Source of the DNA: Streptomyces sp. WM6386
Lineage (GTDB): Bacteria > Actinomycetota > Actinomycetes > Streptomycetales > Streptomycetaceae
Length of the DNA: 64,000 nt
Direction of reading: 5' to 3'
Assembly (NCBI RefSeq): GCF_000972385.1
Contig: NZ_JXTE01000025.1
Span: 30,000-93,999 of the forward strand
Below are positions 58,711 through 64,000 of this stretch, in pieces. Made by a program: the position numbers and the translations under genes. Position 1 is the first letter of the stretch. The number at the start of each line of letters is the position of its first letter. The notes under the pieces are model-generated. The model saw only the letters and a list, made by a program, of their open reading frames with translations. It searched no databases and was not told where the DNA came from.

Positions 58711-61143
58711 GTGGCAGTGCACGCACGAGCGGCAAAACGGCAGGACGGCCGGGAAGCAAGTCGGAGTCGGCGACTGTCCCTTCGGGCGATCCTGCTCGTC
58801 CTGGCGGTTGTACCCAGCATCGCCCTGGTCACCGTGTGGGCGGTGAACTCGGCCCAGCTTTACGACAACTGGCACAGCGTCAGCAACCGCAAGGCCGCTG
58901 GGTCACGCGTCGCGCTCCCGGCAGTCGTCATCTTCTACAACTTGCAGGCGGAGCGGCAGCTGAGCGCGGCCGCGCTCGCCGACCCCGCCGCCGATCGGAC
59001 GAAGCTGGCGAAGCAGCGGCAGATCACCGATGCGTCCATCAAGGGCCTGCAAGGTCTCTCAGACTCTGCCCCGGCCGATATCGTCGCGCACTACGAAGAG
59101 GTCAAACGAGAGCTCGCGCAGCTGCCCGGGCACCGGAAGGCCGTCGACCGGCAGGCCATCAGCCAGCAGCAGATGATCAACGCATACAGCGCCGCCATCG
59201 CCGCGGACCTGCGGATCTTCACGGACTTCACCAATGTCGGCATCGCCAGACTGAACGTTCTCGGACAGCCGGCACTCGACGCGCTGTGGGGGCAGGAGGC
59301 ACTCGCACGCGAAGACACGATCTTCACGGCGGGGGCGGCGACCGGCCACTTCTCTAGCTCCCAGCGTTCGAAGATCGCCGAGCTGATCGGCTACCAGCAG
59401 CACATCTACAACGACGAGGTCATACCGCTTCTGCCCCGCCAACATGCCCAGGCCTACCGGACCATCATGTCCAGTGCCGCCTGGAAGCAGAAGAGCAAGG
59501 CCGAGCAGACCGTCCTGGGCGCGCCGGTCTCCGGGACGGACGGCCGGACCGAGGTGTCTGCGCAGGTCGTCGCAGAGTGGCGGCAGAGCGTCGGTGAGGT
59601 CACGCTCCAGCTCCAGCAGGCGACCAACGCGTACGAGAGTCAGATCCTCAAGACCACCGAGCGCGAACTCCACGGTCTGATGGTCACTTTGATCGTCAAC
59701 AGCTCCGTCGGTGCTCTCGCCGTGCTGCTGGTCCTGCTGGTCTCGCTGTGGTTCACCGGAGTCCTGCGTCGCCGGATCTTCGCGCTCCGGTCCTCGGCCC
59801 TGGAGTTGCAGACCCGGCTGCCCGACGTGGTCGAGCGGCTGCGGCGCGGCGAGCTGGTGGACCCGGACACCGAGCTGCCCGCGATCCGATACGGCACGGA
59901 CGAACTCGGCATGCTCGGCCAGGCTCTCAACCAGGCCCGGAGCAGTTCCCTGGAGACCGCGGTACGACAGGTCGAGCAGTACCGCGGCTTCGAACGGCTG
60001 TTGCAACGCATTGCCAGGCGCACCCAGTTGCTGATCGGCATGCAGATGAAGCGACTCGGTGAAATGGAGCGCCGGAACGAGGACCCCGAAGTCCTGGAAG
60101 GCCTCTTCGACCTCGACCATCTGGCAGCCCGGCTGCGTCGCTACGAGGAGAACCTGGTGATCCTCGGCGGTGGACAGCCCCAGCGGCGTTGGCGCAAGCC
60201 CGTGCTCGTGCTGGACGTCATCCGTTCCGCGCAGGGCGAGGTGCAGGACTACCGGCGCATCAGGATCGAGACCTCGGGTCGGACCTGGCTGTCCGAGCGC
60301 GCTGTCGGTCCCATGGTTCACGTGCTCGCCGAACTGATGGAGAACGCGGTGATGTTCTCCAAACCACCGACTCCTGTTGAGGTGTCCGCCACACGCGTGG
60401 GGCGCGGTCTCGCGGTCGAGATCGAGGACCGTGGCCTGGGCATGGAGGTCGAGCAGTACGCCGAGGCCAACGAGATGATGGCCGACCCGCCCAAGATGGA
60501 CGTGATGTCCCGTTCCGATGATGCGCGGCTGGGCCTGTACGTCGTCGCCAGGTTGGCTGCCGACCTGGGGCTGAAGGTGGAACTCCGGCCCTCGTCCTTC
60601 GGCGGCACCCGGGTGGTCGTCCTGGTGCCGGGAGAGCTGATATCCGACGAGGAACCGTTCTCGAAGACGCCTTCCAGTCCCGCCCCGTCCCAGCTCTCCG
60701 TCGTCGACGCACCCTGGCCCGGGGAAGCGGACCACTACGCCGATCACCAGTCGTACGGCCCCGACGGCCCGCACCCCGACGGCCAGGATGCGTTCACACG
60801 ACCGCTCATCGGCCCGTGGAGCCGGCCACCGGCTTCCGCCCCTGCCCCTGCCCCTGCCCCACCATCTCAGGTGAACCCACTGCCGAGACGCGTACGGCAG
60901 GCCAGCCTCGTACCCGAACTTCGCGTGCCTCCCCCCACCCCCACACACGACGACGGGACGCCGACCGCGCCATCCGAGCCGCAGCCACCGCGCGGGCAGC
61001 GAACCGAGGCGCGCCGCGCCGGCACCACGGTCGGCGCCTTCCAACGCCAGTCCCGGGTGGCCCGCAACACCCCCGACTCCGACCACCAAACCACCAGCAC
61101 TTCACCGGGCCCTGACTGGGATCGGAAGGACGATCGACGATGA
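58711..61143 (+). CDS. cvnA: Conservon sensor histidine kinase (nitrate/nitrite-sensing-type extracellular domain)
   Basis: 810 residues. TM1 is near residues 22-44 (SLRAILLVLAVVPSIALVTV), a helical extracellular sensor domain follows, and TM2 lies near residues 325-350 (LIVNSSVGALAVLLVLLVSL). A HAMP-like linker leads to a HATPase domain with N box HVLAELMENAVMFSKP and G box DRGLGMEVEQ. The tail is Pro-rich and disordered. Such kinases in actinomycete conservons lack a classical phospho-His box. Starts at 58516 and 58717 are also in frame; GTG 58711 has GGGGA upstream. Role: membrane sensor of a GTPase signalling complex. Confidence 0.85.
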   Translation: MAVHARAAKRQDGREASRSRRLSLRAILLVLAVVPSIALVTVWAVNSAQLYDNWHSVSNRKAAGSRVALPAVVIFYNLQAERQLSAAALADPAADRTKLAKQRQITDASIKGLQGLSDSAPADIVAHYEEVKRELAQLPGHRKAVDRQAISQQQMINAYSAAIAADLRIFTDFTNVGIARLNVLGQPALDALWGQEALAREDTIFTAGAATGHFSSSQRSKIAELIGYQQHIYNDEVIPLLPRQHAQAYRTIMSSAAWKQKSKAEQTVLGAPVSGTDGRTEVSAQVVAEWRQSVGEVTLQLQQATNAYESQILKTTERELHGLMVTLIVNSSVGALAVLLVLLVSLWFTGVLRRRIFALRSSALELQTRLPDVVERLRRGELVDPDTELPAIRYGTDELGMLGQALNQARSSSLETAVRQVEQYRGFERLLQRIARRTQLLIGMQMKRLGEMERRNEDPEVLEGLFDLDHLAARLRRYEENLVILGGGQPQRRWRKPVLVLDVIRSAQGEVQDYRRIRIETSGRTWLSERAVGPMVHVLAELMENAVMFSKPPTPVEVSATRVGRGLAVEIEDRGLGMEVEQYAEANEMMADPPKMDVMSRSDDARLGLYVVARLAADLGLKVELRPSSFGGTRVVVLVPGELISDEEPFSKTPSSPAPSQLSVVDAPWPGEADHYADHQSYGPDGPHPDGQDAFTRPLIGPWSRPPASAPAPAPAPPSQVNPLPRRVRQASLVPELRVPPPTPTHDDGTPTAPSEPQPPRGQRTEARRAGTTVGAFQRQSRVARNTPDSDHQTTSTSPGPDWDRKDDRR

Positions 61144-61574
61144 CACTGCGCACCACCAGCACCAATGATGATCTGGACTGGCTGCTCGACGGGCTGGTCG
61201 ATCAGATCCCGGGTACCAGGAACGCCGTCGTGCTGTCCGACGACGGTCTGGTCGTCAGCCGGTCGAGCAGTATCACCCGGACCGACGCCGAGCGGCTGGC
61301 CGCCATCGCCACCGGCCAGCAGAGCCTGGCTCGCGGGGTCGGTGAGATCTTCGGCGGCGGAGTGGTTCACCAGGTGATCGTCGAGCTCACCGATCTCTGG
61401 CTCTTCATCAGTTCCGCCGGCCGTGGCACCCACTTGGCGGTCGTGGCCGAGCAGGAGGTCGACGCGGAGCTGATGGCGGTGGCGATGCACACCCTGGTGC
61501 AGCAGGTCGGGCAGCAACTGGGTACCGAGGTGCGCGTCGTGCGAGAGCACGCGGAAGGCGGTGGACCTGGGTGA
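61140..61574 (+). CDS. cvnB: Conservon roadblock/LC7-domain protein
   Basis: 144 residues. The roadblock/LC7 fold is visible in LLDGLVDQIPGTRNAVVLSD, then GLVVSRS and later GTHLAVVAEQEVDAELMAV. It acts as a GTPase-activating or scaffold partner of the conservon GTPase. It overlaps the kinase stop (ATGA) and the DUF742 start (GTGA). Its tight packing with cvnA, cvnC and cvnD is the standard conservon order. Confidence 0.93.
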   Translation: MTLRTTSTNDDLDWLLDGLVDQIPGTRNAVVLSDDGLVVSRSSSITRTDAERLAAIATGQQSLARGVGEIFGGGVVHQVIVELTDLWLFISSAGRGTHLAVVAEQEVDAELMAVAMHTLVQQVGQQLGTEVRVVREHAEGGGPG

Positions 61575-61960
61575 ACCACTGGACGGACGCGTCGGAGGAC
61601 GAGGACGCGGAGCAGGGCTTCGTCAGGCCGTACACGATCACCCAGGGCCGGACGGTCAATGCTCGGGCCGACCTCACCCTCATCACCATGATCACCACTG
61701 TCGCCCAACCCGTTGAACAGTTGGCCGCCCGTGCTCTACAACCCGAACACAGGGTGATCCTTCAGCAGTGCCGCACACCGGTGGCGCTCGCCGAGGTGGC
61801 CGCCGAGCTCAATCTCCCGGTGGTGGTCACAAAGATCCTCATCGCCGACCTGCTCGCGCTCGGCGGGGTGACGGCCCGACCGCCTCTGGCGGTCGCGGTC
61901 GGCCAAAGTCCGGATATGACACTTCTTCAGGCGGTGAGAGATGGCCTTCTCAGACTCTGA
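61571..61960 (+). CDS. cvnC: Conservon DUF742 protein
   Basis: 129 residues. The winged-helix-like DUF742 domain shows FVRPYTITQGRTV and LITMITTV, then EHRVILQQCRTPVALAEVAA and VVVTKILIADLLALGGV. The family's function is unknown; it may link the sensor to the GTPase. It overlaps the GTPase gene by 20 bases. Confidence 0.93.
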   Translation: MNHWTDASEDEDAEQGFVRPYTITQGRTVNARADLTLITMITTVAQPVEQLAARALQPEHRVILQQCRTPVALAEVAAELNLPVVVTKILIADLLALGGVTARPPLAVAVGQSPDMTLLQAVRDGLLRL

Positions 61961-62582
61961 CAACCCTGACGGGTCTCGGGCAGGTGCGGCCCTCGCCGCT
62001 GTGAAGATCCTCGTCGCGGGCGGGTTCGGCGTGGGCAAGACCACCATGGTCGGATCAGTGAGCGAGGTCGCGCCACTGCACACCGAGGAGCATCTGACCA
62101 TGGCCGGCATGGACGTGGACGACGTCGGCGGGGTGGAACGGAAGACCACCACCACGGTGGCCCTGGACTTCGGGCGCATCACGGTGAGTTCCCGACTCGT
62201 GGTGTACCTGTTCGGCACGCCGGGGCAGGAGCGCTTCTGGTTCATGTGGAACGACCTGGTGCACGGGGCCCTCGGGGGCGTCGTGATCGTGGACACCCGG
62301 CGGCTGCAGAGCAGTTTCGCGTCCATCGACTTCTTCGAGAACCGTGGCATCCCCTTCGTCGTCGGCGTCAACTCCTTCGACGGGCGTCAGGAGCGCACCC
62401 TGCCCGAGATCCGGGACGCGCTCGATCTCGACCCACGCACACCCATCGTGATGGGCGACCTACGGCAACGCTCCGCGAGCCGCGACCTGCTGCTGACCTT
62501 GGTGGATCATCTGATGTCCGACCGCGAGGTCGTTCCGGACCGCCAACCGGTTCAGACCAGGCCAGTCAGGAGCGGACCCTGA
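61941..62582 (+). CDS. cvnD: Conservon Ras-like ATP/GTP-binding protein
   Basis: 213 residues. The P-loop is AGGFGVGKTTMVGSVSEV, the switch region DDVGGVERKTTTTVALDFG, and the Walker B-like segment VYLFGTPGQERF. This is the small GTPase output of the conservon, which in Streptomyces affects development and antibiotic production. It ends the operon; no downstream P450 (cvnE type) follows. Confidence 0.93.
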   Translation: MAFSDSDNPDGSRAGAALAAVKILVAGGFGVGKTTMVGSVSEVAPLHTEEHLTMAGMDVDDVGGVERKTTTTVALDFGRITVSSRLVVYLFGTPGQERFWFMWNDLVHGALGGVVIVDTRRLQSSFASIDFFENRGIPFVVGVNSFDGRQERTLPEIRDALDLDPRTPIVMGDLRQRSASRDLLLTLVDHLMSDREVVPDRQPVQTRPVRSGP

Positions 62583-62696
62583 CGGACACATGTTCACGGG
62601 GCACAGCCGGCACAGATGCGCCCGGGTGCCCCCGGGGGACCGACCTGACGTGGAGCAGGGCGGGCCAGGCCTGCTGGGCGGTCGATCAATACATGT

Positions 62697-63350
62697 GTGT
62701 TGTTGCGCGTGTCGGGATACTGCGTCGGTGACCGGACGGGGTTCCGCGTGCATCGGGCACCGCTCCTCGAAGCAGGGCGACGGCGTTGGTGGAGCGCGGC
62801 CCGACCGGCAGAGATCGCCGAGGAATTGAACGGCCTCCGTGATCCCGAGGTGCGCGCGGTCATCGAGTACGACGGCGGCCAGACGGCCCTCGGTTGCCTC
62901 GACCTGATCGACGTCGAGGCGATCACTGCCGACCCCAAGCCCATCCTCGGCTACAGCGACGTCTTTCTGCTGCATCTGGTGCTCTTTGCGCGCACGTGCC
63001 TGGTCGGCTTCCATACCGACTTGGCCACCCCGGGACTCGGCGGCCACTGGCAGGCGGCGCCCGCAGCCCGCCAAGCGGTGCTCCAGGAGCTCTCCTCGAG
63101 GCTGCTTACCGGCGACGCGGCGATCGGTGCACTGCGGTTCGACGGCGCGGTGCTGTTGTGGGAGGAGACGGGCGGCCAGGCATCGTACGTGTGGAGCTAT
63201 CCAGCGCTCCGGCCCGACCGAAAGATCAGACGCCGGCAGTACGTGCAGCTCGACCTCCAGAAGACGACCGGCCGAGCAGCGTCGGCAAGATCCAGGCGCG
63301 CGTCGACGCCCTCTGAGAACCCGGCCTCGACGCGGCACACCACCGGCTGA
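62697..63350 (+). pseudogene. S66 LD-carboxypeptidase (MccF-like) remnant
   Basis: The frame contains a recognisable stretch of the S66 family: EELNGLRDPEVRAVIEYDGG, then LDLIDVEAITADPKPILGYS and LVGFHTDLATPGLGG. The first catalytic-Ser segment (normally GGDDS/GGNGS type) reads DGGQTALGC. The N-terminal domain is mostly missing, and the C-terminal part ends in unrelated residues after a short Trp-rich stretch. It is probably a degenerate gene whose reading frame stays open because of high GC. Confidence 0.6.
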
Positions 63351-63391
63351 TCGGCCTCGTGGAGTGCGATGCCGGCTCGGCTTCGTCGTCC

Positions 63392-64000
63392 TCAGCGTGC
63401 GGGATCGACGGCGTGTGCTCGCAGGGTGAGGAAGATGGTGTCGAGTGCGTCGAGGAGCGGCTCTTCGGTACGGGTCGTCTTGGTCATCAGCAGCCCGCCT
63501 TGCAGGATGGCGAGAATCGAGCGGGCGAGCCGCTGCGGTTCGGTGTCGGCCCGGAGCAGGCCCGCGGCGATCATGTGCTCGGTCCCGGTCTGGAGCAGGC
63601 GCTGCCAGTCGGCCATCGCGTTCTGGGCTGCCGCGGCGACCTGGTCATGGCTCCCGGCGAGCTCATTGACCATCGAGCCGATGGGGCAGCCCCAGAAGGG
63701 CTGCGCCCTGTAGTAGGCCGTGATCGCCTCGCGCCACTTCTGCCACGACTCCCAGGAGTCGAGTTCGTCCAGGTAAGGCCGTTGGGCACCCAGCAGCCGT
63801 GCGGCCTGCCATTGCGTGAGCGCGCTGACGAGGTCGGGCTTGCCTTCGGGGAAGTAGTGGAAGAGCTGGCTCCTGCTCGTCCTCGTCGCGGTTCGGATGT
63901 CCTCGAGCGACGTCGCGTTCACGCCTCGCTCCAGGACGAGCTCTGCGGCGGCTTCCACGATCCGGGCGCGGGTGGCCAGCCCCTTGCGAGTGAGGCCCTC
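63392..64000 (-). CDS. TetR-family regulator, cut by the window edge
   Basis: At least 203 codons; the start lies beyond the right edge. The visible HTH reads SLEDIRTATRTSRSQLFHYF then PEGKPDLVSALTQWQ. The C-terminal part (FWGCPIGSMVNELAGS) is typical of the AcrR/YxaF-like group with TetR_C_33-type domains. It is convergent with the S66 remnant and has no visible link to the catabolic cluster. Confidence 0.88.
   Translation of the reverse strand, partial: EGLTRKGLATRARIVEAAAELVLERGVNATSLEDIRTATRTSRSQLFHYFPEGKPDLVSALTQWQAARLLGAQRPYLDELDSWESWQKWREAITAYYRAQPFWGCPIGSMVNELAGSHDQVAAAAQNAMADWQRLLQTGTEHMIAAGLLRADTEPQRLARSILAILQGGLLMTKTTRTEEPLLDALDTIFLTLRAHAVDPAR

Noticed and set aside
59059..61089. 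676-codon open frame on the minus strand
   Set aside because: Antisense to the conservon kinase; no recognisable domain.
1..64000. Polyketide, peptide or terpene biosynthetic cluster
   Set aside because: No synthase, carrier protein or cyclase was seen; the P450, ligase and SDR genes fit degradation together with beta-oxidation and ring cleavage.
1..64000. CRISPR arrays, tRNA and rRNA genes
   Set aside because: No regularly spaced repeats or cloverleaf-type sequences were noticed on either strand.

Overview
The window looks like chromosomal DNA from a Streptomyces-type actinomycete. GC content is very high, third codon positions are mostly G or C, GTG starts are common, genes overlap as ATGA or GTGA, and a four-gene conservon operon (histidine kinase, roadblock, DUF742, GTPase) lies near the right end. 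No rRNA, tRNA, CRISPR array or polyketide/peptide synthase was seen. All functions are inferred from translated sequence and motifs; no database search was run.

Most of the window (about 1-32 kb and 41-58 kb) is one large catabolic supercluster. It holds a two-subunit Rieske dioxygenase, a second KshA/VanA-like Rieske system, a P450, three small ferredoxins, one ferredoxin reductase, a BphC/HsaC-type extradiol dioxygenase and three FAH-fold hydrolases. It also holds three ACMSD-type amidohydrolases, two aldehyde dehydrogenases, many SDRs, CoA activation enzymes and a beta-oxidation set (heteromeric acyl-CoA dehydrogenase, another acyl-CoA dehydrogenase, hydratases, 3-hydroxyacyl-CoA dehydrogenase, thiolase, thiolase-like/DUF35 pair). 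A 2-oxoacid:ferredoxin oxidoreductase is embedded as well. The logic is oxygenation, meta-ring cleavage, C-C hydrolysis, CoA activation and beta-oxidation of a hydrophobic aromatic or alicyclic compound, plausibly terpenoid- or steroid-like; the substrate cannot be read from sequence.

The most unusual observation is in the operon at 15275-20078. Two adjacent Rieske-oxygenase paralogues are degenerate in complementary ways. One (16388-17419) keeps the [2Fe-2S] ligands but has lost the mononuclear-iron ligands. The other (15275-16345) keeps the complete iron site but has no cysteine in its first 148 residues. Together they look like a split Rieske oxygenase whose two redox centres sit on separate polypeptides.

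A second cluster-wide signal is a 24-bp imperfect palindrome (GAACAGA ... TCTGTTC ends, constant spacing). I find variants of it in nearly every promoter region of the catabolic genes and none in the inserted or flanking regions. Three paralogous TetR genes with nearly the same recognition helix (1329, 14348, 55175) are candidate readers.

The cluster is interrupted at 32.2-41.0 kb. A MarR/DoxX pair is followed by a defective Tn3-family transposon (33305-39360). It has 35-bp terminal inverted repeats, a frameshifted transposase lacking its catalytic domain, a frameshifted resolvase, and a cargo of NAD(P)-dependent reductases with DoxX and a truncated TetR. An MFS pump follows. Further decay marks are an alcohol dehydrogenase tail at 5900, an SDR fragment at 7277, an internally deleted F420-type oxidoreductase at 47654 and an S66 peptidase remnant at 62697. 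The right end (58.7-64 kb) is the conservon plus a partial TetR gene and appears unrelated to the catabolic cluster.
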